Below, in pieces: positions 34,020 to 44,300 of a stretch of DNA of 64,000 nt (the stretch's first letter is position 1; each line of letters opens with the position of its first letter). Made by a program: the position numbers and the translations under genes. The stretch comes from Candidatus Riflebacteria bacterium HGW-Riflebacteria-2. Lineage in GTDB: Bacteria; Muiribacteriota; Ozemobacteria; Ozemobacterales; Ozemobacteraceae. The notes beneath the pieces were generated by a model. It did not search any database, was not told the DNA's origin, and worked only from the letters and a program-made list of their open reading frames with translations. The DNA lies in the NCBI GenBank assembly GCA_002839435.1, contig PGYA01000002.1:1-64000 (forward strand). Reading direction: 5' to 3'.

Positions 34020-37000
34020 ATGATGATAAATTTTAGAGCATTGAGAAGATATCTCATGCCGGTCTTGATTTTGTCGATCGTTGTAATGGTGGGTTGTAGA
34101 GGATGCCGAGAGAGAGACGGCAGCTTTCCTCAGGCCGGCGAAGTTCCCGCGGTACCTTCGGTAACCATAACCTATCCTGAGGGTGGCGATACTGACATAC
34201 CAATCAATACCAAGATCTCAGCGACTTTCAACACACCGATGGTTGAAACTGAAATCAGCACAGCAACCTTTACGCTGACCGAAACGAGCGGCTCTGTCGT
34301 TAAAGGTACGGTGACTCTCGTTGGCCTGATTGCGCTCTTTGACCCAACATTGGATCTGAAGACCAATACTTCCTATACCGCGACCATTAACGCTGGCATA
34401 AGAAGTGTCGCCGGGAACACACTGGCGGAGAATTTTACCTGGATATTTACAACAGGTGCTATTTCAGACTCAATCCGACCAACGGTCGTTTCGACGAATC
34501 CGGTTTCTGGAGCCGTGGGTGTGCCAATCAACACAATTGTGGCCGTGCCTTTCTCAGAGGTAATGGATCCGTTAACGATCAACAGCAATACCTTCTTTCT
34601 GACCGAAGCTCCGGCCGCCTCGATTCGCGCCCAGGGTTTATTTCTGCCATCGTCTGTGCCTGGCGGACTTGTTTCCGGCACGGTTTCATACCTCGGCAAA
34701 ACGGCCTATTTCAAACCAGAATCGCCTCTTAAACTTGGCACAACCTATACTGCCGTAATAAATACGGGAGCGAAGGATGTAGCCGGCAATACTCTGCTTG
34801 AAAACTATGTATGGAGCTTTACCGGCATTGTTGCAGATACCACTGCCCCGACGATTGCTTCTACCGCCCCGGCAGCAGAAGCAACTGGTGTGGCTATCAA
34901 TACCAAGATTGCCGTAACGTTCAGCGAGATGATGAGTATCGATACGCTCACCAATTCAACATTTAAGGTTGAGGGTGTGTCCGGAACGGTTACTTATGAT
35001 CCGTTAACTAAAATAGCGACCTTTAAACCCACGGCAAATCTCATGACAGATAAGCTTTACACCGCGACAATAACCACTGCCGCCACGGATCTGGCTGGAA
35101 ATGCCATCACCGCCAACTACATCTGGCGTTTCACGACCGGCGCAACGGCTGATTCTACGCCACCAACCGTGCTGACAACGGTTCCTGCTAATGCTGCCAC
35201 TAACGTGTCGCCCAGTCAGCAGATAACCTGTACATTCAGTGAGGGAATGGAATCGGCAACGATCAACGGAACGACCTTTACGGTAAAGGGTCCTGGTGGA
35301 GCACCTGTAGAGGGAACGGTAACCTATGCCGGCACAACAGCGACCTTTATTCCGACTGGCGGACTGGCAAACTCCACCGTTTATAATGCTGCTGTTACAA
35401 CCGGCGTAAAAGATCTGGCCGGCAACGCAATGGCAGCAGTAAAAACCTGGAGTTTCACTACCGGGGTGGCCGCCACCACGGTTACGTCTACCGATCCGCT
35501 GAATGGTGCTACCGATGTGGCAACCAACAAAAGCATCTCAGCAACGTTCAGTGGAACGATGGATCCGGCAACAATTAACGGAACAACCTTTACTTTGCAG
35601 GTATCTGGCGGAGCAGCCGTTGCCGGAGCAGTAAGCTATACCGGCACGACTGCAACCTTTAATCCAACAGCTGACCTTACCGGCTCCACCATCTATACTG
35701 CCACAATCACGACGGGAGCCAAAGACGTGACCGGCAACGCAATTGTGGCGGCAAAGACATGGAGCTTCACTACCGGCGCGGGAGCTGACATCGTTGCGCC
35801 GACAGTTGTTTCGACAAATCCGGCAAATGGTGACGTCAGCGTAGAGACCAACAAGTCGGTTACCGCGATCTTCAGCGAAAGCATGGATCCGTCATCGATC
35901 GACGGAACAACCTTTACCTTGAAGGGACCTGGCGGAGTAACCATTGCCGGAGAAGTAACCTACATCGGCAAGACTGCGACCTTTAATCCAACATCTGATC
36001 TGGCCAATTCCACCATCTATGATGCCTCAATTACAACGGGGGCTAAGGACCTCGCCGGCAATCCAATTGCGGTGGCAAAGACATGGAGCTTTACAACCGG
36101 AGCGGCTGCCGACCTGACCAAACCAACAATAACCGTCGTAGATCCTCTTAATGCCGCCACTGGTGTGGGTATCAACCGGAACATCACTGCGAACTTCAGC
36201 GAAAACATGGAGCCTTCGACAATCACCAACACGACCTTTACGGTGAGAAAACTTGGTGGAGCGTTTATCGATGGCGATGTAACCTATGCCGACAAGACTG
36301 CGACCTTTAATCCAACAGCTGACATGGCTAATTCAACAACCTATGTTGCCAACATTACCATCGAGGTTAAAGACCTGGCAGGCAATGCAATGGAGACAGC
36401 CAAGACCTGGAGTTTTGTAACCGGCGCAGCGCCTGATACTCTCGCACCGACCGTGACCTCTACCAACCCGCTGAAGGACGAAATAGATGTCGCTTTAAAC
36501 CAGTCAATCAAAGCGACCTTCAGCGAAAGCATAGATCCTGACACAATCAACGATCAGACCTTCAAGGTGGCAAAAAATTCCGGTGGCGACGCCCCCGGAA
36601 CAGTGACCTACGATGCACTGACCAAAACCGCGACCTTCAAGCCAACCGGCAGTTTCGTCGCAAGTATCGTCTATAAGGCTACCATCGCCAGTTCGGTTAA
36701 AGATCTTGCCGGCAACCGCCTGAATGGCAATACTCTTGCCAAAGACTATGAATGGACTTTTGAAACCGGCTTAAGAACCCTGGCTGAACCGGTAGCCCTG
36801 AATGCCGCGGCTCCTTTCGGGTGCTTTGGTGGCAGTGCCGGGGTAACCAACGAGGGCATCAAGACTGTTATCAATGGCGACATAGGCACCACTGCGGCAT
36901 CAACCTTGATCACTGGTTTCCGTGATGGAGGCGGAAACGTCTACACAATAACACCCTCTAACGATGGTCTGGTTACTGGTACCATTTTCACAGCCACTGC

Positions 37001-37535
37001 TCCTCCTGGCTCAGTTCCAGGCGAAAAAGCCGCGGCCGGTCATCTCGCTGCTACCAATGCTTTCCTCGCCTTGTCACCAGCCCAGCTCCCGGGAGGCATA
37101 GACGTTTCGATGTATGGTGGCAATCCCGATCAGCTTGGTAACCGAACCCTCAAGCCCGGCATCTACAAATCCGCACCAGGTTCTTTCATGATCACAGAAA
37201 ACCCCCTCACACTGGATGCTCAAAACGATCCAAATGCAGTGTGGGTGTTCCAGATGGCAAGCACGCTGACCGTAGGCGGCCCGGGAGCGGCCTTTCCACA
37301 AAGCATTATCCTGAAAAATGGTGCCCAGGCGAAAAACGTCTTCTGGCAGGTCAGTAGCGCAGCCACTATCAATGAAGGCGGTGGCGGAACAATGGTAGGA
37401 ACGATAATTGCTGAGGCAGGAGTAACCTTCTCAACTTCCGGCAATGTCGATATAGTCACATTGAATGGTAGAGCTCTGAGCTTGAGCGCTTCGGTAACCT
37501 ATGTGAATACAGTCGTTAATGTTCCTGCAGAATAA
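34020..37535 (+). CDS. Lipoprotein with eight Ig-like repeats and ice-binding-like domain
   Basis: A 1171-residue surface lipoprotein. The signal ends in M-V-G-C (C26). Residues about 45-920 hold eight Big_5/SbsA-type Ig-like domains of about 100-125 residues; each opens with A/R-P-T-V-x-S-T-x-P and closes with K-D-L-A-G-N...W-S-F-T-T-G. The last about 245 residues match the DUF3494/ice-binding-protein fold: I-N-G-D-I-G-T near the start, L-K-P-G-I-Y, D-P-N-A-V-W-V-F-Q-M, and N-V-F-W-Q-V. Ice-binding function is proven only for some members; others act in adhesion. The first about 320 residues are almost the same as in the paralogue at 41392. Two hairpins follow the gene. Confidence 0.88.
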   Translation: MMINFRALRRYLMPVLILSIVVMVGCRGCRERDGSFPQAGEVPAVPSVTITYPEGGDTDIPINTKISATFNTPMVETEISTATFTLTETSGSVVKGTVTLVGLIALFDPTLDLKTNTSYTATINAGIRSVAGNTLAENFTWIFTTGAISDSIRPTVVSTNPVSGAVGVPINTIVAVPFSEVMDPLTINSNTFFLTEAPAASIRAQGLFLPSSVPGGLVSGTVSYLGKTAYFKPESPLKLGTTYTAVINTGAKDVAGNTLLENYVWSFTGIVADTTAPTIASTAPAAEATGVAINTKIAVTFSEMMSIDTLTNSTFKVEGVSGTVTYDPLTKIATFKPTANLMTDKLYTATITTAATDLAGNAITANYIWRFTTGATADSTPPTVLTTVPANAATNVSPSQQITCTFSEGMESATINGTTFTVKGPGGAPVEGTVTYAGTTATFIPTGGLANSTVYNAAVTTGVKDLAGNAMAAVKTWSFTTGVAATTVTSTDPLNGATDVATNKSISATFSGTMDPATINGTTFTLQVSGGAAVAGAVSYTGTTATFNPTADLTGSTIYTATITTGAKDVTGNAIVAAKTWSFTTGAGADIVAPTVVSTNPANGDVSVETNKSVTAIFSESMDPSSIDGTTFTLKGPGGVTIAGEVTYIGKTATFNPTSDLANSTIYDASITTGAKDLAGNPIAVAKTWSFTTGAAADLTKPTITVVDPLNAATGVGINRNITANFSENMEPSTITNTTFTVRKLGGAFIDGDVTYADKTATFNPTADMANSTTYVANITIEVKDLAGNAMETAKTWSFVTGAAPDTLAPTVTSTNPLKDEIDVALNQSIKATFSESIDPDTINDQTFKVAKNSGGDAPGTVTYDALTKTATFKPTGSFVASIVYKATIASSVKDLAGNRLNGNTLAKDYEWTFETGLRTLAEPVALNAAAPFGCFGGSAGVTNEGIKTVINGDIGTTAASTLITGFRDGGGNVYTITPSNDGLVTGTIFTATAPPGSVPGEKAAAGHLAATNAFLALSPAQLPGGIDVSMYGGNPDQLGNRTLKPGIYKSAPGSFMITENPLTLDAQNDPNAVWVFQMASTLTVGGPGAAFPQSIILKNGAQAKNVFWQVSSAATINEGGGGTMVGTIIAEAGVTFSTSGNVDIVTLNGRALSLSASVTYVNTVVNVPAE

Positions 37536-37564
37536 GAAACAATTGCCCGCCTCCTGAAGTATCC

Positions 37565-37594
37565 CGCGGCTGAGAACGCAAAGGTTCTCAAACC
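37565..37594 (+). other. Hairpin after the first Ig lipoprotein
   Basis: GCGG...TGAGAAC pairs with GTTCTCA...CCGC around the loop GCAAAG. It lacks a T-tract and lies 30 bases after the stop codon. It may protect the mRNA end or act with the following hairpin. Confidence 0.45.
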
Positions 37595-37619
37595 GCTGGT
37601 TACCCGGAGTTTGAGTCAG

Positions 37620-37654
37620 CCCTGCCGACCGCAGAAACTCTGCAGTTGGCAGGG
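37620..37654 (+). terminator. Probable terminator hairpin after the first Ig lipoprotein
   Basis: CCCTGCCGAC pairs with GTTGGCAGGG (one G-T), with an inner CAG/CTG. It is followed by TCTGATTCT, a weak T-rich tail. It sits between two gene blocks. Confidence 0.5.
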
Positions 37655-37696
37655 TCTGATTCTACCTAACCTGTGAATGTCTCGAAAGGATCTCTT

Positions 37697-38509
37697 ATGC
37701 AAAAATATGTAATGTTCTGTCTGGTTTGTCTTGCCTGCTTGTTGCCGGCAACCAGCTTTGCTTATGGCCACTACACTGTGTATTCAGGTGTACCGGCAGA
37801 CGTTTATGTCGACAATGAATACAGTGCAACGATCACTGCAACGCAGTCACTCAAGCTTATATTATCGGGACCCAAGACCTACGTTATCGGAGTCAGAGCG
37901 CAAAAAACCGGTAAAACTTACAAAGAATCAGTTACTGTCGGAGTCGGTCAGAACGAACACCGCGATATCAGGGCTTTCTCGCCGATGCAATTTTCAAAAG
38001 CCGAAGTTACGGTTTATTCGCAGGTTCCGGCTGAGGTCTTTATCGATAGCGTCTTTAATTCAGCGGTCACCGCAACTGATCCGCTGACCATTTATCTGTC
38101 CGGGCCAAAATCATACGTTATCGAAGTCAGGGCAACCAATTCCCGACTTATTCATCGCGAAGAAGTTCTTATCGACCCCAAAACCGGCTTAATTCACGAA
38201 ATACGCGCATTTAACGAGTATTCTCCAGCAATTTCACAGCAGACTCAGACAGAAACACCGGTGGACAATCAGGGAACGGTATCAAGAGAAGAGATGACAG
38301 AAGCTATCGCTGCTGCTTCGGCCAAGGCAAAAGCGGAAGCGCTGGCGGAAGAAGCCGCACGCAGAAGCAGAGCCGACAAGAGAGATGTAACCAACAAAGG
38401 TATTGCCCATGTTGTCAGTGTTGAGGCAAATCAGAATCTGCCAGGATCTGTGAAGAACATGGAACGCATCAAATTGCTTTTTGAAGCAATTCCTGCCTTT
38501 AAAAAATAG
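37697..38509 (+). CDS. Exported protein with two PEGA domains
   Basis: A 270-residue protein. The start at 37697 follows AAAGGATCTCTT. A signal peptide ends near T-S-F-A. Two PEGA domains (about 25-85 and 100-160) share the pattern V-x-V-Y-S-x-V-P-A-D/E-V-F/Y-I/V-D, then Y-V-I-x-V-R-A. An acidic Gln/Thr linker and a helical Ala/Lys/Glu-rich C-terminus follow. PEGA domains occur in surface and envelope-associated proteins and in some kinases. The gene lies between the Ig lipoprotein and the regulators, and the two repeats probably arose by internal duplication. Confidence 0.8.
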   Translation: MQKYVMFCLVCLACLLPATSFAYGHYTVYSGVPADVYVDNEYSATITATQSLKLILSGPKTYVIGVRAQKTGKTYKESVTVGVGQNEHRDIRAFSPMQFSKAEVTVYSQVPAEVFIDSVFNSAVTATDPLTIYLSGPKSYVIEVRATNSRLIHREEVLIDPKTGLIHEIRAFNEYSPAISQQTQTETPVDNQGTVSREEMTEAIAAASAKAKAEALAEEAARRSRADKRDVTNKGIAHVVSVEANQNLPGSVKNMERIKLLFEAIPAFKK

Positions 38510-38527
38510 CCCGCAAAGGAGAATAGT

Positions 38528-38572
38528 ATGAATTTTTTATGGTTCATAAAGGTCGGATTAATTGCTGGCTGA
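38528..38572 (+). CDS. Possible 14-codon hydrophobic small ORF
   Basis: ATG at 38528 is preceded by AAAGGAGAATAGT, the best ribosome site in the region. It opens a 14-codon frame whose product is mostly hydrophobic (Phe, Leu, Trp, Ile, Val). A bulged TAAGG(G)CC/GGCCTTA hairpin follows, before the next gene. It may be a leader peptide for the following regulator gene, or a non-coding remnant. Confidence 0.35.
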   Translation: MNFLWFIKVGLIAG

Positions 38573-38631
38573 GAGATAAGGGCCAATAGTTTAACAAGGC
38601 CTTAACTGCGAATTTTAAACAAGGTGGTTTT

Positions 38632-40209
38632 ATGTCAGAGATTCAACAAAAGATTCTGCTGGTTGATGATGACTCTGCTCAGCTTGATTCATTACGAAAC
38701 ATTTTTCAGCAGAATTATGAAATTGTTTTGGCTTCCGGCGGCAAACAGGCTCTACAGCTGATTGAAAAAGCTCCTTTACCTGACCTGATTTTGCTGGACA
38801 CAATGATACTGGACATCAATGGCTACGAGGTCTGTCGACAGATCAAGGAAAATCCAGTTACACAAATGATTCCTGTCATTCTGCTGACCAACAGCAGCGA
38901 AAACAATGATGGCAGCAAAGAACTGGCTGCCGGTGCAATCGATTACCTGATCAGGCCGTTTACCGCCGACCATGTTGCAGCCGTTGTTAAAGTGCATCTG
39001 AGATTGTCAGCAATGATGAAGGATCTCGCTAAACAAAACCTTATCCTGGCAGAAAATGCCAGATTGAACAAAGTCCTCGAAGGATTGTGTGAGTATGACT
39101 TTAAAGCGACTCTAAAGGCATTCATAGATATCCCGCTACAGCTGAGCCGTGAATTGACGATGAGTTCGTTCCAGAAAGAAATGCTGACCAGTATCAGCCT
39201 CTCGGCAAGCAATCTATTTGAAATTATCAACAGGTCGATCGATTTATACCACATGGAAAAAGGCACATATCTGCTTGCGCCACTTCCCATAGACCTGCTG
39301 AAAATTATTCAACAAATTTTTCAGGAACATAAGCGCTCAGCTGAAAAAAAGGGAATCAGATATGCAATAAATATCAACCAGAGTCCTGCTTCGGTTGAAG
39401 ATACTTTTGCGATACCGGGCGAAAAACGCCTGTTCACCTTTATGCTGAATGATCTAATCAAAAGTGCAATTGAAGCCTCTCCTGGCAATAACGAAATCAG
39501 AATTTCCCTCAATCATTCATCGCATTCAACCATAGTCATAAAGTTTCCCGGAGTCTTGTTTAAAAAGATTCAGGACCAGAGCGACCTTGGACACCCCTTG
39601 TCGGAAGCAGAATACTTTACAGTTCCCGGATTGTATCTTGCCAGATTGCTGGCGAGAACACTCGGTGGCAATCTCTCCTTTTCAGTAGCAGTGCCAGAAG
39701 GCACAACTTTTTTGGTAGACCTGCCATTGGCGGAGAAAAATACCGAAGCAGTTGAAGCACTTCACGATGGCTTTACTGAAAGGAGAGGGACTTTGCCCAT
39801 CCGCAAGTGCAAGGCAGAAACAAAAATTCTGGTTATCGACGACTACGCCTTCATGCGACAAACTATCGCGGGAATACTGCGACAAGCTGGTTACCTGAGG
39901 ATTTTTGAAGCTAACGATGGCTACGAGGCCATTACTTTTCTGGAGAACAACAGCGCAGATCTGGTTCTGTGCGACTGGGAAATGCCTGGTAAAAGCGGAT
40001 TGGAAGTATTCAAGTTCATTTCAGGCAGAAATCAGCGCAAAACAATTCCATTTATCATGATTACTGCAAATTCTGCCCTCTCAGAGCTTGAGATGGCGCT
40101 TGAGAACGGCGTTCAGCATTATATTGTCAAGCCATTTTCGCCTGATATTCTTCGAAAAAAAGTTGCAGCTGTTCTGGAAAAACCACTTGAAAAGGAACAA
40201 AGCGTATGA
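38632..40209 (+). CDS. Receiver-pseudo-histidine-kinase-receiver protein
   Basis: A 525-residue soluble protein. The first receiver (about 7-118) keeps D12-D14 and D56, but the usual Lys is Arg (R108 in L-I-R-P-F). The middle (about 145-365) aligns end to end with the HisKA-HATPase of the paralogue at 46985-48136. However, the phosphoacceptor His is Tyr (Y155 in C-E-Y-D-F-K), the N-box Asn is Ser (S278), and the G-T-G-L-G motif is replaced by F-T-V-P-G-L-Y. It should therefore neither autophosphorylate nor bind ATP normally. The second receiver (about 398-515) is a canonical CheY-like one with D403/D404 and D448. It likely works as an adaptor or phosphorelay sink. It overlaps the CpaE-like gene (ATGA). 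Confidence 0.85.
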   Translation: MSEIQQKILLVDDDSAQLDSLRNIFQQNYEIVLASGGKQALQLIEKAPLPDLILLDTMILDINGYEVCRQIKENPVTQMIPVILLTNSSENNDGSKELAAGAIDYLIRPFTADHVAAVVKVHLRLSAMMKDLAKQNLILAENARLNKVLEGLCEYDFKATLKAFIDIPLQLSRELTMSSFQKEMLTSISLSASNLFEIINRSIDLYHMEKGTYLLAPLPIDLLKIIQQIFQEHKRSAEKKGIRYAININQSPASVEDTFAIPGEKRLFTFMLNDLIKSAIEASPGNNEIRISLNHSSHSTIVIKFPGVLFKKIQDQSDLGHPLSEAEYFTVPGLYLARLLARTLGGNLSFSVAVPEGTTFLVDLPLAEKNTEAVEALHDGFTERRGTLPIRKCKAETKILVIDDYAFMRQTIAGILRQAGYLRIFEANDGYEAITFLENNSADLVLCDWEMPGKSGLEVFKFISGRNQRKTIPFIMITANSALSELEMALENGVQHYIVKPFSPDILRKKVAAVLEKPLEKEQSV

Positions 40210-41390
40210 CTCAGAAAGACTCTTCCCTAACCCGGAGAAAAATACTTATAGTCGATACCGATCTCGATAACAATGCTGTTCTTGAAAGTTGCTTGTCGAG
40301 CAACAAATCATTTGCAGTGATCGGAGTATTTCAGTCACCGCAGTTGGCATTGAGCAACCCTCTGGACGATTCTCCAGACCTGGCACTTATTGGAATTGAT
40401 ATTCCGAATGGCATTAATTATTGCAAAATGTTGCGAAAGCAACACCCGTCCATTCTGATTATCGCACTGATTACCAGCCTGGATACCAATATTGAAAACA
40501 GTCTCCGGCAATCAGGCGCAATAGAGTGCCTGACTCGCGGGGCGAGTCACGACCAGATCGAGCGGGCAATCCAAACCGCCAATTCGCTCAGAGATTCAAC
40601 ATTGTGTTCAATCATCGGAATTGGCGGCATCAAAGAAGGCATTGGCACAACCCTGCAAACAGCGGTTATAGGCGATTTTATCGGTAGAAAGCTTGCAGAT
40701 AAAGTTTTGCTTATGGATCTGGATTTCCATAATGCGGATCTATCCTTCAGCCTGGGTATGTACAGTCATAGGAACATACAAGATCTTCTGGCAAACGACA
40801 ATTTTCTTGATTTTGGTGTATTGCAAGGCTTTATAGTGAAAAGCGACCGGGGTTTTTCAGTAATCCCGGCAGCTCAGGATCGCGGCGGCAACTATGTTTC
40901 GGACATTGCCATTGTCAGTTTGATAACGGTTCTTGGAAATTTTTTCGAAGTAATCCTGATCGATCTGCCAGCTTATCCGTTCCCCGGATTGAGTGGCGTT
41001 ACCGACATTTGCGACAGAGTTATCATCAATGTTGGCGAAACCCCGAACCATCTTAAATCGGTAATTTGGGCTGCAACATCTGAATTTAAAACAATTCCTG
41101 GCAATCTCATGCAAAAGCTTCTTTTTACTTCATGGTGCGAGAATCCAGAGATAAAAGGCGAGATTGCCAAGCACTTTCCTCTTTGTCACTTTCTGCCCAA
41201 ACCTGCCAAGGCAACGTTCAACGATCCTGACTTTACCATAAATGACTCTGACACATTCAGTCAGTTACGAGTCGCACTGAACATTCTTCTTGATAGCATT
41301 CCCTCTCTCTCGCTTATCAACACAGATGCAGCAGCAGTAACGACTTCCACCTGGTTTGCCAGGTTAGGCAATTTTTTGCGGGGAAAATAG
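40206..41390 (+). CDS. CpaE/TadZ-like protein with degenerate receiver and P-loop
   Basis: A 394-residue protein. Residues 11-125 resemble a receiver whose phosphoacceptor position is Gly (I-G-I-D; D65 is displaced), as in CpaE-type pseudo-receivers. Residues 133-370 are MinD/ParA-like. The deviant Walker A runs G-I-K143-E-G-I-G147-T-T, so the signature Lys is kept but the catalytic Gly-Lys-Thr Lys is Thr (T148). Walker A' is L-L-M-D-L-D, and I-L-I-D-L-P is present. CpaE/TadZ proteins position Tad pilus or other surface machinery at the pole. With the altered P-loop it may bind nucleotide weakly or not at all. It overlaps the pseudokinase gene by four bases and lies two bases upstream of the second Ig lipoprotein, so all three are one transcription unit. 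Confidence 0.8.
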   Translation: MTQKDSSLTRRKILIVDTDLDNNAVLESCLSSNKSFAVIGVFQSPQLALSNPLDDSPDLALIGIDIPNGINYCKMLRKQHPSILIIALITSLDTNIENSLRQSGAIECLTRGASHDQIERAIQTANSLRDSTLCSIIGIGGIKEGIGTTLQTAVIGDFIGRKLADKVLLMDLDFHNADLSFSLGMYSHRNIQDLLANDNFLDFGVLQGFIVKSDRGFSVIPAAQDRGGNYVSDIAIVSLITVLGNFFEVILIDLPAYPFPGLSGVTDICDRVIINVGETPNHLKSVIWAATSEFKTIPGNLMQKLLFTSWCENPEIKGEIAKHFPLCHFLPKPAKATFNDPDFTINDSDTFSQLRVALNILLDSIPSLSLINTDAAAVTTSTWFARLGNFLRGK

Positions 41391-41391
41391 C

Positions 41392-44300
41392 ATGCCAAAA
41401 ATACAAATTCTGCGTTCATTTACAGCCTTGAGAAAGTATCTTCTGCCGGTTCTGATCTTAACGATTGCTTTAATGGCTGGCTGTAGAGGATGCAGAGAGA
41501 GAGACAACAGTTTTCCACAGGCCGGGGAAGTTCCTGCGGCACCTTTGGTAACTGGCACCTATCCTGAAGGTGGTGATATCGACATACCACTCAACAGCAA
41601 AATCTCAGCGACATTCAACATGCCGATGGCTGCATCAGAAATCGGAACAGCAACCTTTTCGCTTACCCGGACAGGCGGAGCTGCCGTTGATGGCACGGTA
41701 ACTTACGTTGGCCTGATTGCACTCTTTGACCCAACAGTCGATCTGGTCGCCAATACATCTTACAGCGCAACCGTTAACGCCGGAATAAGAAGTGTCGCCG
41801 GCAACACACTGGCGGAGAATTTTACCTGGACTTTTACAACTGGTGCTACTATAGACATAATCCGACCAACTGTCGTTTCGACGAACCCGGTTTCTGGGGC
41901 TGTCGGGGTGCCCGTCAATACAATAGTCGCAGTACCTTTCTCAGAGGTTATGGATCCTGCGACTATCAACAGTAATACCTTTTTTCTGACCGAAGCTCCG
42001 GCTGCTTCTATTCGCGCCCAGGGCTCATTTTTACCATCGTCGGTGCCTGGTGGACTTGTTAGCGGCACGGTTTCATACCTTGGCAAAACAGCCTATTTCA
42101 AGCCAGAATCACCACTTAAACTTGGTACAACCTATACTGCCGTAATAAATACGGGAGCGAAGGATGTCGCCGGCAATACTCTAGCTGAAAACTATGTGTG
42201 GAGTTTTACCGGCGTTGTTGCTGACACCACTGCCCCGACCGTAATTTCTACCGATCCGGCAGCGAATCTTACCGGCGTGGCGATCAACACTAAAATTGCC
42301 GTCACTTTCAGTGAAATGATGAGTATCGATACGATTACCAACTCGACATTTATGGTTGAAGGCTTATCTGGAACTGTCGTTTATGATCCATTAACAAAAA
42401 TCGCGACGTTTAAACCAACCACAACCCTCACCGCAAACAAGCTCTATAGCGCAACAATCATCACTGCCGCACAGGATCTGGCCGGCAATGCGATTGCGTC
42501 AAATTACATCTGGACTTTCACTACCGGGGCAACAGTCGATACTACGGCCCCAACCGTGCTGGCAACAGTTCCCGCTGCTGCTGCCACGAACGTATCGGCC
42601 AGTCAGCAGATAACCTGCACATTCAGCGAGGGAATGGAATCGGCAACGATAAACGGAACAACTTTTACGCTGACAGGCCCGGGCGGAGCAGTAGCCGGGA
42701 CGGTAACCTATGCCGGCACAACAGCGACCTTTATTCCGACCGGCGGCCTGGCTAATTCCACCATATATAGTGCTGCTGTTACCACCGGCGTAAAAGATCT
42801 TGCCGGCAACGCAATGGCGGCAATAAAAACCTGGAGTTTCACAACCGGAGCGGCCGCTACCACGGTGACGTCTACCGACCCGCTTAATGGAGCCAGTAAC
42901 GTCGCGACCAACAAAAGCATCTCGGCAACATTCAGTGGAACTATGGATCCGACAACGATAAACGGAACAACCTTTACCCTGCAGGGACCTGGCGGAGCAG
43001 CCATTGCTGGAGCGGTAAGCTATGTCGGCACGACTGCAACCTTTAAACCATCTACTGTGCTGGCCAATTCCACTATCTATACTGCCACAATTACGACCGG
43101 GGCCAAAGACCTTGCCGGCAAAGCAATTGCGGCGGCAAAAACCTGGAGTTTCACTACCGGCGCAGCGCCTGACATTATTGCGCCGACAGTTACTTCGACC
43201 AGCCCGGCCGAAGGCGATATAAATGTGCCGACCAACAAGTCTATCACAGCTGTCTTCAGCGAAAGCATGGATTTCGCGACAATTACCGACACGACATTCA
43301 CACTGACCGCACCCGGCGGCGCGACTGTTGGCGGCGCGGTCACCTGTGCTGGCACGACTGCGACCTTCAAACCCACAGTATTGCTCGGCAATTCAGGCAT
43401 ATATACTGCCACAATAACTACCGGTGCCAAAGATACCGCCGGCAATGCAATGGCATCAGTAAAAACCTGGACTTTCACTACCGGCCTGGCGACTGACTCC
43501 AGCGCTCCATCAGTTACTTCGGTAGACCCGGTTGATGCCGCCACAGTCGTGGCCACCAACAAGATTATCACCGCTAATTTCAGCGAAAGCATGGATTCGG
43601 CGACAATTACCAACACGACCTTTACGGTTAGAAAACTTGGTGGAGCGCTTATTGACGGCGCGGTAACCTATGCCGGCACGACAGCAACCTTTAAACCGGC
43701 AAGCCTGCTCACAAATTCCACCACCTATGTTGCCAACATTACAGTCGGGGTTAAAGACCTGGCTGGCAACGCAATGGCAACCGCCAAGACCTGGAGTTTT
43801 GTAACCGGGGCAGCGCCTGATACTGTTGCACCGACTGTGGCCTCTACTGATCCGTTGAATGCTGCTACTGGCGTAGCGACAAACAAAAGTATCAGTGCCG
43901 CTTTCAGCGAAAGCATGGACTCGGCAACGATTACCACAACAAATTTTACACTGAGAAAACTGGGTGGAGCATTTATTATCGGAACAGTGACCTATGATTC
44001 AACGGCTAAAGCTGCAACGTTCAAACCAACAAGCCTTCTTGCGAACTCGACAACCTATGTTGCCAATCTCACCACGGCAGTTGAAGATCTGGCGGGAAAC
44101 GCACTGGCGCTGGACAAGACATGGAGCTTCACTACCGGCGCGGCGCCTGACATTGTCGCGCCGACAGTTACTTCGACAAGTCCGGCCGATGGAGAAACAG
44201 ACGTGCCGACCAACAAGTCGGTCACGGCCTTGTTCAGCGAAAGCATGGATTCTGCAACAATCAGCAACACGACATTCACTCTTACCGGCCCGAGCGGAGC

